From contig NW_025813696.1 of the NCBI RefSeq assembly GCF_021917145.1, forward strand, positions 562,840 through 626,839: a DNA stretch of 64,000 nt. Reading direction: 5' to 3'. Positions 11,846 to 37,882 of the stretch are shown here, in pieces. The notes below the pieces were generated by a model. The model had not been told where the DNA came from, did not search any database, and saw nothing but the letters and a program-made list of their open reading frames with translations. The DNA comes from Hypomesus transpacificus (lineage: Eukaryota > Chordata > Actinopteri > Osmeriformes > Osmeridae). The stretch's first letter is position 1, and each line of letters opens with the position of its first letter. Made by a program: the position numbers and the translations under genes.

Positions 11846-13070
11846 CTGAAGGAAACGTTAAGACATTAGTGAGAGGGTTCAACTACTCTCCATTTCATCC
11901 ATGTTTATTGATAACACATTTTAAGTTGTTGTTGATCCTGTGGTAGTTTAAAGTATAACTAAATTAAAACCCCCAATTTCAGCATTAACCAATCCCTTCA
12001 GATAAAAAATATTGTTATAAGTTGTGCTTATAAGTTGGGGGTTTTCACATTAATATTCATTGTGGCGGTTCCTTGAGTGCTCATAGGGATCTCATTTAAC
12101 AGAAAGGTTTTGGAGTTTAGTGACACTTTAAATACCCCTGGGAACTAACTGTTTGCCCATAAGTGGCTCCAACCTGAGCCAGCAGTGTTTAGGGTCAACA
12201 GGGGGGAGAAGTCTTCCTATTTATAACCCTGAAAACTGATGTCCTGTAAACTGATGTCCTGATGTTCCTAAACCGTCCTGGCCGGCCATGCCCATGACCT
12301 ACTGAACTAGATACTTGGCGTGACTGTCTCGCCATCTCCGCCCATATATTATGTAATAATCAGTTACCTGTCTATTTGTAGAGCGCTGTCGCAGTGACTG
12401 ATGTTTCCAGGCCCATGAAGAGCGACTGGTAAAAAGCCCAAAATGTTGTTGAGTAACCGACTCTACTGTAAGACAATAAAATATGAAAATACAAGCGCTA
12501 TTGGCCAAGGAACTCAATCAAAGAATGGCAACAAAAACTAACTAATGTTGATCATTTTTTTTATCTGTTTAGCCAACCAACGGTGGTGCATCGTATAGCG
12601 GCTGCAGTTAAGATGTTGAGTACACAACAAGCTGTTCCTGCCCATCCCATAGAAAGTTACCGTACAGCTAGCTACAGTAGTGTGGTCGTAGTTAGCGGGC
12701 GGCCAGGTTTGCTTGAGGTCGCCAGCTCTTTCTGCTTTCTGTAAACCTTGTATCAGTCTATTTGTGCATGCTATTATCATCTAACTGGGTAGAAAGCATA
12801 CCATTTTACAATGTTTAGTCTAACTATTACAGTAGAGAAATAGCTAAAGCTGTCCAACACTATCCTGCGGCAAGTAGTCAGAGAAGGCTCGAATGCTGGC
12901 TAGCTGCTTTAGATAACAACGCTATCGACTAAACAGCAAGCCATTTCTTGTCATATTTGGATGTTGATGTTATTTTTCAGTGAAAATGACTTACAAATGC
13001 ATTAAGTTAAGTAGCTAGCTATCTACTCACCTTAATCGGTTGATTGTCGGTGAGCGGTGTAGTAACCGTG
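11846..13070 (-). other. pdp1 first intron and 5' UTR exon
   Basis: Only non-coding sequence is seen. A candidate 5' UTR exon ends at 13031 (ccgattaag followed by gtgagtag on the minus strand), and the acceptor before the first coding exon is at 11846-11848. Positions 13071-13680, between this exon and tmem67, hold no recognisable gene and probably contain the pdp1 promoter. Confidence 0.5.
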
Positions 13071-13681
13071 TCTGAACAACTCCACCCGCCTGCCTCACCG
13101 CCCACATCCTGATCTAGACCTGCACACGGGACGTTGATTGGCTCAGCTCATCTATCTGACAGTTAACCCAGTACACACCGGTATTGGCCTCACAAAGTCC
13201 CTTCACTGGAGAAAAGGGTCATGTGTTGATGAACTGCCATATGCATAAGCAGTGGAGTACAGAAGCAAGTTATTACGCGCAGGTGACACTGTTCTGACAG
13301 GTCAGTAAAGGTACAAAATACTCGGTTAAAGATAATGTATAAATCTACAGCACACTGTAGGGCCAATAAGGAGAAATAGTCCTTAGCATGCCTGGTACAT
13401 CCAGATATGTCCAAGGTGTGCAACATGCTGGTGCTCCTGTTGCTGTAGTCTGACGGCCTGGGAGGGGGAAGGTAATGAGGTACCAGAGATGATAAAGAGC
13501 ATTTATAGCCCCATAAAGTCTGCCCGTAATCACACTTCCTGAGTTTACCATTGGTACCTGTGTGTTAGTGATGAAATGTCAGCAGCAATGCGTTAGATTT
13601 GTGAAATGTTTCTGCAGCAATGTGTTTAAAGTTGGGTAATTTAGTCAAACATTATTAGAACTGAAAACGTAATAAGTCACA

Positions 13682-13696
13682 TTTATTTTATTTATT
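13682..13696 (-). terminator. tmem67 poly(A) signals
   Basis: Two plus-strand tttatt hexamers (13682-13687 and 13691-13696) read as AATAAA on the minus strand, about 170 bp past the tmem67 stop codon. Confidence 0.65.
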
Positions 13697-13864
13697 ATAA
13701 AACATCAAATACAAAAGCGCAATCAGATATTTACATCATTTGCCAGGCGGTGAACAATTAGTAAAATACTGTATCTGTGTAAACAAATGGTACAAAATCA
13801 CATGTACAAAACAGAAATGCTCTGGACACATAACTACGAAGGCTTAGACAGCAGGAAAATAACC

Positions 13865-27887
<14,023 letters not shown>

Positions 27888-28257
27888 GGTAAAGTCTTGT
27901 TAACTTTATGTTATTTACCCACAACCCCCTTCTGCCTTAATGCACATGCGCCTCATCCCTCCCCCTTTCCCCCCTCATAGCCACCCAGATAGCGCGCGTG
28001 TTCATGTGCAAACTGTATCTGTTCGAAAAACGAGCCTCTTCTGCTTTGGCTGAATACTGCATTTTACTGCAGTTATTAAAACCAGTATCTGATGCGTTGA
28101 AATTCACCACATATAAAATTGTGTTAGTCTGCTGGGATTTATATTAGTATTTTTTGCAAGTCTGTGGAGGAAACTGGATCAACATGACCATAGTACGGTT
28201 GCTGGGTCTGAGGCAGTTTCTGAAGACATACATAGATTTTTTCACGAGTTGTACAAG

Positions 28258-28462
28258 GGAGTCAGATGGCTGAGCGGTTAGGGAATCGGGCTATTAATCA
28301 GAAGGTTTCTGGTTCGATTTCTGGACGTGCCAATGACGTTGTGTCCTTGGGCAAGGCACTTCACCCTACTTGCCTCAGGGGGGAATGTCCCTGTACTTGC
28401 TGTAAGTCGCTCTGGATAAGAGCGTCTGCTAAATGACTAAATGTAAATGTTAAATGTAATGT
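28258..28462 (+). mobile_element. tRNA-derived SINE with UnaL2-type 3' tail
   Basis: The head carries pol III promoter boxes (A-box-like tggctgagcggtta, B-box-like ggttcgatttc). The body leads to a tail with tcgctctggataagagcgtc, ctgctaaatg and an aaatgta-type terminal repeat. The tail has the stem-loop (6-bp stem, GGATA loop) known from eel UnaL2 and salmonid RSg-1 LINEs, which act as partners for such SINEs. Confidence 0.85.
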
Positions 28463-28636
28463 ACATTCCAGATGTCCTTCTCTCACAGCATGGACTGGGG
28501 ACTTGTACGGACCGGTCTCTGAAGGTTGTTCACAGTCACCCTCAAGGGCCAGATACAGCTCCCCCTCTCCGGTAGCAAAGTACTGCATCGTGATAAGAAA
28601 TCTTCCTGATAAGGCAACAAAGACTGAAATTAAAGA

Positions 28637-28942
28637 ATGATTAGGATGTCAGAACATCCCCTGCAACAGGGTCACACACCTACTGGACACAGGAGCTCAG
28701 TTACAGCTTTTGTCATATTTTACCACCCAGACAGCTATGTGTATGCTATGAATCTGAATGGCTGCTATCTGGGATCCCATGCCATTGATGTCTCCTCAGT
28801 CACTAAGGAGAAGATGCAGGAAATGTTCAATAGGCATAAGCCTAAAACTTTTTCTGAAAAGCAAGACCTGGTTTCAAAAGACAAACACACAAGCAGGCAC
28901 AAAAGTAAGAAGAGGTTGAGAGTATACTGCGGAGGGAGCTGA
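28637..28942 (+). CDS. unrecognised 101-codon ORF
   Basis: The translation has ordinary, non-repetitive composition: FVIFYHPDSYVYAMNLNGCY followed by a basic Lys-rich segment (RHKSKKRLR). It ends next to a minisatellite. A minus-strand ORF just upstream (28588-28469, YFATGEGELYLALEGDCEQP) also looks protein-like. I do not recognise either. There is no obvious promoter or splice structure, so this may be a decayed retrocopy or a lone exon. Function unknown. Confidence 0.25.
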   Translation: MIRMSEHPLQQGHTPTGHRSSVTAFVIFYHPDSYVYAMNLNGCYLGSHAIDVSSVTKEKMQEMFNRHKPKTFSEKQDLVSKDKHTSRHKSKKRLRVYCGGS

Positions 28943-28962
28943 AGCCCAGAGAGGAGGCTCCT

Positions 28963-29272
28963 GTCCCCCTGCACAGGCTCCTGCCCCCCCCCTGCACAGG
29001 CTCCTGCCCCCCCCCTGCACAGGCTCCTGGCCCCCCCCTGCACAGGCTCCTGGCCCCCCCCTGCACAGGCTCCTGCCCCCCCCCTGCACAGGCTCCTGCC
29101 CCCTGCACAGGCTCCTAGCCCCCCCTGCACAGGCTCCTGCCCCCCCCCCCCCTGCACAGGCTCCTGCCCCCTGCACAGGCTCCTGCCCCCCCCCCCCTGC
29201 ACAGGCTCCTAGCCCCCCCTGCACAGGCTCCTGCCCCCTGCACAGGCTCCTGCCCCCTGCACAGGCTCCTGA
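28963..29272. repeat. minisatellite with C tracts
   Basis: Fourteen or so units of ctgcacaggctcctg joined by C runs of 3-12 bases. Confidence 0.95.
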
Positions 29273-29635
29273 CAGGAAGAGGAGGCGAAGGCCCCGACGG
29301 CGAGCAAAGGAGGGGTCCCTTCACAAACAGGACCAGCTGTGGGGTGAGTCTAGGGGGATGAATGGGAGCTATGGTGAACTTTCCCAGCCAGTGCTGGGGT
29401 ATCAGGCATGGGGAAGGGGAAACAAACGTTCCCACTGAACTAAGGGCAGAGGAACTGTAATTGGGAGAAGATAGTTTGTCCTGGGAAGGCTACCAAGTTA
29501 CAGATGTGATTCCCCTACAGGCATCACACTGAATACCTCACACCTGTTAGTATGGAAGCTTCCAGCAGGTGTGAAGACAGAGATAAAGGAATTGTTCAGC
29601 CAATTTGAACGGAACGAGAACGTAACTTTGGCACT

Positions 29636-29790
29636 TATTTTGTTTTTTTCATAATGTATGCTTCATGTTTGGCTACCCACAATGTTTGGGGATATCTCGG
29701 TGTTATGATCGGTGACCTATGCACTTTTGTAAAGCTCTTTCTTGGAAGTCGCTTTGGATAAAAGCGTCTGCTAAATGAATACATGTAAAT
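29636..29790 (+). mobile_element. UnaL2/RSg-1-type LINE 3' tail, copy A
   Basis: The 3' end contains tcgctttggataaaagcg, then tctgctaaatg and a short atgtaaat repeat. Only the 3' 150 bp remain, as expected for 5'-truncated LINE copies. Confidence 0.8.
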
Positions 29791-30369
29791 TAAGAAGGCC
29801 TTGTGAGACTGGTCCATCTTAAAAATATGTTTGCTTCATTGGCCCTGAGACCACAGAAGACCCCAGACTCTCAAGTTCTCCTCACCGTCATTAACAGATG
29901 GAGGATCTTAAACGACAACTATCAAGGCCGTTAAAAATAAACCCATTACAATGGCAGTCAGTAAGCCATGCACTTGATCTGCTACAACCAAAATGGATGT
30001 GACAAGATGACTTAAGGGGAGGTACTACAGGTGAATAGGAAAACAAATCCTGTTCTTCTATCAGAATGAAACTTTACCACATGAATATACCCAAAAATAA
30101 AATATATATTCGTATTGTGACTTTTAGTTTCCCCCCCAATAAATTATGCAAATGACGTGTTTTCTCATTAAATATGTGCTAATTTGCATACAATGTAGAA
30201 CAGGGCAACTACATCATAAATGAAGTCAGAACTTTTTGGTTTGTTTTAATGGGATCAATAACTAATTGGTTTGAATTGTTCAGATGCTTTTGTCAAAACA
30301 ATGTTTTTTCAGTTAATTATGTTGAAATAATTAACTGAAAATATGTCTAACCCCAACGCTAGTTTCCTC

Positions 30370-30735
30370 AAGGATCACAATGACTCTTGCTTAGACTGTT
30401 GCTCTTGTTGGTTAGTGGTAGCTGATTTAAACTGTTGTATTCTATTTTAGTTAATCCTATTTTTATTGCTTTCCTACAGGTAGACCTGCACTTAAAGATT
30501 AATGTTGTGTAATTTTAACTTGTTTAACTACATGCTCTTATGGTTTCTTCCCTTTAGCACTATTTTTTTGGTTGTTCACAATATGTACTTCTTGTTTTTG
30601 ACTACCCGCAATGCTGTGGGGCTATGTTGTTATTATCAGTGACCTATGCACTTTGTAAAGCTCTCTCTTGGAAGTCGCTTTGGATAAAAGCGTCTGCTAA
30701 ATGAATAAATGTAATGTAAATGTAAATGAAATGCA
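30370..30735 (+). mobile_element. UnaL2/RSg-1-type LINE 3' tail, copy B
   Basis: A longer copy of the same 3' end, with the intact stem-loop and the terminal (aatgta)n repeat. It is homologous along about 350 bp to the copy at 62046-62382. The rest of 29800-31470 is AT-rich with no gene seen. Confidence 0.8.
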
Positions 30736-31475
30736 CTTGACAAGTGCTAAAAAACAACACTTTCGCCTCTTTTTTGGTATATAACACCACATTAAATGAG
30801 ATTGACATAAAAGAAAATGAAAATCCCTCTGAACATGTCTAGATATTGCAATTACAAAGCAGTATGTAAAATGGTGTAGCTTTACTATTTTGAGCCAAGA
30901 GTTGTCTAGCTTGACATGTGCTAGAGAAAATCGCTGTTAAACATTTAGAAGTGTTAGAACAGGTTCTCTCTATCGCTCTGTGTTCCCCCCCTTACTGCCA
31001 TGACAAAAAATGTAATAGTAATATATGGTTTGGCCATATGCTTGAGAGAATAAGCTTTCCAACAATATACAACTCATTTAAGTTATTTCTTAACTTGCTG
31101 AGACAAATTTCAATAAAAGATGGTAACAGACCATGATTTAAGGTTTTGTTTACTCGCCGAAGGTTGTAAAAAATAAAAAACATTTTTGGGCAATATTTGC
31201 GGCATGTTATGAAAGTTTACTGGTTATAGAACCAAAATATCCAAATTAAATATGCTATTATATAGGCTAAATATAGCATGTTGTATGTTAGCATCATGTA
31301 ACTACTGGACTGAGTTAGGGTTAGACCGTCTGGGTTAGGGTTAGAGTTAGACGGTCTGGGACACCCTACATCAGGAGCCTTCGAAGAGTAAACTCAAGTA
31401 TGGAAGGATGACAGGAAGTGAGAATGACAGGAAGTGAGGATGACAGGAAGTGACAAACACCTGACAGTTGAGACT

Positions 31476-31481
31476 TTTATT
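31476..31481 (-). terminator. poly(A) signal of the zinc-finger gene
   Basis: Plus-strand tttatt reads AATAAA on the minus strand, about 390 bp beyond the stop codon at 31870. Confidence 0.6.
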
Positions 31482-31869
31482 GAGACCAGTTAAGTAGAAA
31501 GCTGTTTCTATACAAAGTTTTGAACATGGATCTTTTCATTCTGCATACAGTCATCAACCTTTTACAGATCACAAGTTAAAAATGTCAAAACAATGTAAAC
31601 TGACAGTGTTAAAAAGTAAAATACCTCAGAGCTACAGATTTGGTCCAACCTTTTCATTACAAAAAAAATAAAACTAACTAAAATCTACTTTTAACTTGTA
31701 ATTACACAATTTTACAACATCATGGTGTTTAGAAGGAATCAAAGCTCAAATTGATGGCCCATTTAACTCCTCTTACTGGCCCCCCCTCTTCTCTCTGGGT
31801 GTATGTGGGAGTCGACTGCTGTAGTTTTCCACACCCATGGTGGAGTGATGACACACCAGGGAAGTGATG

Positions 31870-34800
31870 TCAGTTGTAGAACCTAGACGGACCATCAGAG
31901 TACCTGGATGGACCTGTAGAACAATGAGAAGAGATGTTAAGCTTCTAAAGAAGCTACACCTTGGGGGAGTGTAGATGGGGATTGTCGTCAGGTTTGGTGA
32001 ACGTGATCCATATGATGTGTGGAGGGGGTAAGTGCTGTACCTGAAGGGGGGAGGGGATAAGTGCTGTACCTGAAGGGGGGAGGGGCTAAGTGCTGTACCT
32101 GAAGGGGGGAGGGGCTAAGTGCTGTACCTGAAGGGGGGAGGGGATAAGTGCTGTACCTGAAGGGGGGAGGGGCTAAGTGCTGTACCTGAAGGGGGGAGGG
32201 GATAAGTGCTGTACCTGAAGGGGGGAGGGGCTAAGTGCTGTACCTGAAGGGGGGAGGGGATAAGTGCTGTACCTGAAGGGGGGAGGGGCTAAGTGCTGTA
32301 CCTGAAGGGGGGAGGGGATAAGTGCTGTACCTGAAGGGGGGAGGGGCTAAGTGCTGTACCTGAAGGGGGGAGGGGCTAAGTGCTGTACCTGAAGTGGGGA
32401 GGGGCTAAGTGCTGTACCTGAAGGGGGGAGGGGCTAAGTGCTGTACCTGAAGGGGGGAGGGGCTAAGTGCTGTACCTGAAGGGGGGAGGGGCTAAGTGCT
32501 GTACCTGAAGTGTTCCCAGAGAAGCTGGCTGAGAAGCGGTCGTTGCTGCTGGGCATCCTGGAGGAGGAGGAGAAGGAACCTCCCATAGAGGTCATGGGTG
32601 AACTCCTCGTCAGACTGGGCCCCTGATGCGCACACACACACACACACAAAAGGGATTTTATGAAACAATCAATGAGCAAAATGGGATCAAATAAATATTT
32701 TGCATCTATAATTCTAAACAAGATTTATTCAACCACACAAGAGAAAGGTACAGAGCCAGAGTGAGGCAGAGTTATGCCCAGAGGCAGTGTGTTACATACA
32801 GAGGCAGAGTGAGGCAGTGTTATGCCCAAAGGCAGTGTGTTACATACAGAGGCAGAGTGAGGCAGTGTTATGCCCAGAGGCAGTGTGTTACGTACGGAGG
32901 ACACGCTCCTGAGTCTGTACTCCATTAACACATCTGTCAGCTTCTGGGTCACCTTCAGCACAATCTGAGCATCGCTCTCATTCTCGATCCGGAATGAATC
33001 CTGCAAACAAACACAGGAAATCAACCACTTCCGATTAAATAAATCACGTTTAACGTTCTTGTTATTTAAGTTCTGGTAGTCCTGACGTGGCCCCACCAGG
33101 TATTTGAGCAGGGTGGAGGGCAGGTTGCTGCCCTCTGGGGCTGCGCCCATCAATCCTGGCCTGTCCACTGGGTCACTTCCTGACTGAACGCCCCTGAACT
33201 CTTCTGGGTAACGCCTTCCAGGAGCTTCTCCCAGAAGCCCACCCATCCCAAACCCCTCTCTCCTGCAACCCAGCCCAAAGCCATCTGCTCCTCCACCAAC
33301 ACGCTGACCGTCATCTGGGAAACGCCTGGGACCCATGTCGGCCGCTGAGAAGGCCTGTCCTGGGGTGGAGCGGATAAGAGGGGGGTCAGGGTAGCCTCCC
33401 ATGCCCAAGTCTCCACGCCCTCCCATGGGGTAGTCAGGCAGGAGGCCTCCCTGGGGTGGGAAGTCCCCTGGGTAGAGGGGTTCAGGAAACCTGCCACCTG
33501 TGAGGAGAACAAAATGAGATCATCAATGTAAGAGCATCCTACTGTACCGCTCACCAGAGCATCCTACTGTACTGCTCACCAGAGCATCCTACTGTACCGA
33601 TCACCAGAGCATCCTAATGTACTGCTCACCAGAGCATCCTACTGTACTGCTCACCAGAGCGTCCTAATGTACCGCTCACCAGAGCGTCCTAATGTACCGC
33701 TCACCAGAGCATCCTACTGTACCGCTCACCAGAGCATCCTACTGTACCGCTCACCAGAGCATCCTAATGTACCGCTCACCAGAGCATCCTAATGTACCGC
33801 TCACCAGAGCAAGCTAATGTACCGCTAACCAGAGCATCCTAATGTACCGCTCACCAGAGCATCCTAATGTACCGCTCAGCAGAGCATCCTAATGTACCGC
33901 TCACCAGAGCATCCTACTGTACCGCTCACCAGAGCATCCTAATGTACCGCTCACCAGAGCATCCTTCTGTACTGCTCCGCAGAGCATTCTAATGTAGTGC
34001 TCACCAGAGCATCCTACTGTACTGCTCATCAGAGCATCACACACACACACAATAATACAAGTATTCACTAGTAGATACTTTTATCTAAAGCCCTGTAAGG
34101 AGCAGGATTCGAACCTGCAACCCCCTACAGTCAAAAGCTCTAACCACTGTGCTATCCCCATCTCCACAAATCACTGCTCACAACCCTTACCTAGAGGGGG
34201 CCCTCGTGGTCCCATGCCTGGACCTGCTGGAGCCGCCATCTTAGGTATTGCTGAGCCTGTGACAAAGATATCATTTATGCCCAAGTTAGATTTATTTACA
34301 TACTTAGTTCCCAAATAATTATCTTTTTACTTTCAAAATATACATTTAAAAAGTGACTTACGCAGTCCTTGGAAGGCAGCAACCTCACTGGGTTCCTTTA
34401 GAATCACCTAAACAAGAGATGAGATTAAGTCAACATTATGCCCCATCTAACCCTAACAGGTAGGAATCTCTGTGGCTCGACTGCGTGGAGAACTGGACAC
34501 GGTTGGACGTCCCCAGGGGGGTTTTCAGGACCCAAGCACGTGCAGTGTCCACTGTCAGGTTGTTTGGATGAGAGGTTTGTGAGAAATAAATGTAGTATTT
34601 GCCGCAACAATGAGCTGCACTTGGCAATGGAGCCATGGATCTTGCATGAAATTACATGGAGGGGGGGGGGGGCTGTAGTGTCTTGCCAAGAAATGCATAG
34701 CAAGAAATGTTAGCACCCCCTGCTTACTCTGACTAGGAAGGTGCCACATGCAAGACACGTACTCTGGTTACTCATACTAGTCCCCTCAATGTACAATAAG

Positions 34801-37800
34801 AATCATTTGATGCCAACATTACCTGCACTGCTTGCTGTTCTCCTACATCCAGTCAAACCTACAAAAGTTCCAGTATTTTGGAAAGTCCCACCAAGATGGT
34901 CTGTTTGCTACTCACTCGGAGCTGGCCTCTATCCTCAGTCCTGTTTGCTACTCACTCGGAGCTGGCCTCTATCCTCAGTCCTGTTTGCTACTCACTCGGA
35001 GCTGGCCTCTATCCTCAGTCCCGTTTGCTACTCACTCGGAGCTGGCCTCTATCCTCAGTCCTGTTTGCTACTCACTCGGAGCTGGCCTCTATCCTCAGTC
35101 CTCTCCACCTCTGCTGCCATGTCTTTGATGCTCTTCCTCACTCCAGGGTCTTTCACGGCCGCTTCCTCTTCATACGGAACCTTATCAGGGTGGTTCCGCT
35201 TCTAGAACATGCAACATCACACTCAAGTCACACACACAATTCTCTTACTGGAGCGCAACAAAAAAGGCTATCATGCTAACCCTAACCCCATCATCATGCT
35301 CACCATGTATCTGAAGCCATGTTTCCAGCCTTTGATGTGTGCCAGCATGTCATTCTGCAGGCGTGTGACCTGGCAGAGCTTGCACTGGTAGTGTGGAGGC
35401 ACAGCCTTGCTGGGGCTGCGATACTCCCATACGAACTGGAGACCTGCAGACAACACAAGACCAGTGAGCTGGTGCGGGGAGACGGGAGCAGGGGTCACCT
35501 TTTGAGTTGGTTGCTTTGCTCACCAATGATGGGCTCAGTGATGCCTTTGAGCTGTTTGGTGAGAGAGGGGATAGTCTGGATAGTGCCTCCTTTAGAGGTG
35601 AACACTGGAACATGAACAAGGAGGTCAATAGAGAACACAAACACACAGTTCTGCACATCCCGCTTGGAGCTGGAGCATGACCCTGACCCAGTGTGGCAAC
35701 AGGGCCCCATGACCTTTCACCTGACAACCATTGGCTGACGAGCCACATTCATTAAAGGGAGATTCTGTCATCACAATGAGTGAAGTCCTAAACTCCTAAC
35801 TGAAAGTGTAACGATAAAAAGGCCAAAGCAAGGCTGTTCGAAAATGCCAGTAGTGAAGATTAGGAGGCATTTAATTCTCTGAACAACAATTAGAAACAGC
35901 CCCCCCTGTGTTCAGCCTCCCGACAGCAGGAGGAGGCGGAGTTCCACCACAGGACACATGAGTCCCACCAGGCGCTGCTCTACGGCCGGCTCCTTCACAG
36001 GAGCAACTCCTGCATGGAGTCTGACGAGGCAGGCCACAGGAGGAGACTGATGTCAAGTGGGAAGGTTATCCCTGATAATAAAGGCTCATTAAGACAGCCA
36101 TAATGTGCACAGGTAGCAGTGCATGGCAGATATCCTGGTAGCATGATGCTACATGCATCTTTATGTCTTGTAGCTATTAAATGAAAGGCCTACTTCCCAA
36201 TGGAAACTGCAATACAAGCTACCCTTGAGCAAACCATGGTGATTGTGGCAGGGAGGGCGTGTCTTCAGCCTATAATGGAATACATCCTACTAGTGTGTGA
36301 TGCAGTACGTCCTCTAAGCCACCACCCAGGTAGAGGACCAGGTCCACCAATACTTCCTGACACCAGATAGCCACACAAAGTCCCTTCTCTATGTCACATA
36401 TCAATATGCTCCTCAAGAGCTAAAACAGAACACGTCCATGTGATACCAATGTGGACAGTTAAGAGGTTTCTCTGAGGAAGGATTGGTGTTCCTAAAGTTG
36501 TTCAGTTTGTAGTTGGGAACCTACTAAATTCACGTTTCTGGATTTACAAAAGCTCATACAGAAATGAGATCTCCGAAGGAAATCTGACCAGTAACCATCA
36601 CTGGTCAGCCCCACAGCCTAAAGCTATGAAGGGGACTGGTCTGAAATCAGAGACTCAACTGTGCAAGTCATAGACATGCCTCACACCCAATCAGAAGCCA
36701 GCGATGAGGCAAAGGGAAGGAGTTCTCAGCTCCCATCATTGGCAGCGGAACTGTGTGGAGGCGGGACTTACCTATGTCTGCAGAATACTGCGGCTGCCTT
36801 CTCTGTCAATGGAGGGAATAAACCCAAATAGGGGAGAGAGACACAGACAGGCATTAGTGATAGAAGAGGCAACAGAGGAGGGGTGAAGTCCACATCCCAT
36901 CCTTGAAGGAGACAATTCTTTCAGCTCATCCTCCACTGTACTCCTTGTGAGAGCATCAATGAGATCAATGTCTGCTTTTATTCATAAACATTCAAATTGA
37001 TCATCTGGGCTTCTGGTCAGGTTTCTATAATGACAGCAGAGGTTGGATGAGGACAACCTTGTGCAGCCTTCTTGCAAGGAAAGAATAACCTCTGGATCCA
37101 CATGAATCTTTTTTGAGCTTAGCACATCTCAAATGTGCTGGAAAACTCCAAGCTAGGCTAAACACAAGCCTCATTGGGTGAGACAAACTCCGCAAAAGCA
37201 GTTGGTTGCCTTCCGTTGCTTGAAAACGTCTTACTTCCAACAGAAGTTAGCAGCTATCCAGCGCTAGGCACACCACTGAACCAGGTTCCCTGAACCTGTC
37301 CTGAGCATCAGAAGCAGGTCAGAGGTCAGAGGATTAAGAGCTCATACTGGTTCTACCAGCCTCTTTACCGCCGTACTAAAGTTGAGCACTCTCAGGACAA
37401 ATCCAGGCCCAGTACCACAGCCCCTCTGCTCCGGGGCGTCCCTGGATCACTACTGTTCCTCAGGCCTTGCTTCAGGCCCAGTACAACAGACTGAGGTGTT
37501 TCCATGAGCAGGCTCCTGTCTGCATCAGTCTTTGCAGCCTCAACCCCAGAAGCTGACCGGGAGATACTACACCCCATTGATTTGGTGGTGCTCTAGTTAT
37601 GGGTAAGATTGGCACTGGGGCATATGCATTAGTTCAATATTCAGGCCTCATTTCTGTCCATTACATAGGACAATATGAGGGGTAACGTTGATAGTATTTA
37701 CGCATACTGAAATAAATGTTGATCAAACGGGAGACAAACTGTATGAAATAATCGCCGATGAAGCCAGTAAAATAGAACAGACACGAATTGGATTGGGCAC

Positions 37801-37882
37801 ATTTTACCTTTGCGCCTCCGTTAGCCATTTTAAACCTCTTCTGAGCTGGCGGTCCAGATGGTGTATTTGCGTTTCCTTCCAT
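31870..37882 (-). CDS. matrin/U1-type zinc-finger protein, unnamed
   Basis: Eleven coding exons join in phase to a 410-aa protein: 37882-37808, 36802-36772, 35604-35524, 35443-35304, 35201-35076, 34407-34362, 34256-34191, 33497-33097, 33000-32896, 32622-32505, 31913-31870. The 31-nt second exon is needed to keep phase. The N terminus is basic (PAQKRFKMANGG). A single C-x2-C-x11-H-x5-H finger (C83, C86, H98, H104; HIKGWKH) is of the kind found in matrin-type and U1-C-like RNA or DNA binding proteins. A charged segment, a 130-residue Gly/Pro/Arg/Phe-rich region and a short helical stretch (VLKVTQKLTDVLMEYRLRS) follow, then a Ser-rich tail ending PSRFYN. A nuclear RNA-related role is inference from the finger and composition only. 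I do not recognise the family name. The gene is head-to-head with tex10. Confidence 0.88.
32030..32515. repeat. 29-bp minisatellite carrying an exon donor of the zinc-finger gene
   Basis: About 16 copies of a 29-bp unit follow exon 32622-32505. On the coding strand every unit reads CTTCAG followed by gtacagcacttagc and then a C-rich run, so it repeats the last six exonic bases and the donor. The pyrimidine run before CAG also makes each unit look like an acceptor. c/a variants alternate in a 58-bp higher-order pattern. Confidence 0.93.
32760..32895. repeat. 54-bp x 3 repeat after exon 33000-32896
   Basis: Three copies of a unit containing gaggcagtgtgttacatac; the last includes the donor region ttacgtac of the exon ending at 32896. 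Confidence 0.85.
33530..34040. repeat. 25-bp minisatellite in the zinc-finger gene
   Basis: About 19 copies of gctcaccagagcatcctaat with ctgta/atgta variants fill the intron before exon 33497-33097. Confidence 0.95.
34080..34165 (-). mobile_element. tRNA-like SINE remnant
   Basis: The minus strand has A-box-like tagcacagtggttagagc and a perfect B box ggttcgaatcc with matching arms ggag/ctcc. The anticodon arm does not fold well and the flank resembles SINE body sequence, so I read it as a SINE head, not a tRNA gene. Confidence 0.5.
34905..35104. repeat. 40-bp x 5 repeat carrying an exon donor of the zinc-finger gene
   Basis: Five nearly identical 40-bp copies overlap the end of exon 35201-35076. 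On the coding strand each contains the exonic bases gactgaggatagaggccagc plus tccga and then gtgagtagc, so the 3' 29 bases of the exon and its 5' splice site are present five times. Confidence 0.95.

Noticed and set aside
34080..34165. Functional tRNA gene on the minus strand
   Set aside because: A and B boxes are good but the anticodon arm does not pair and the flank looks like SINE body.
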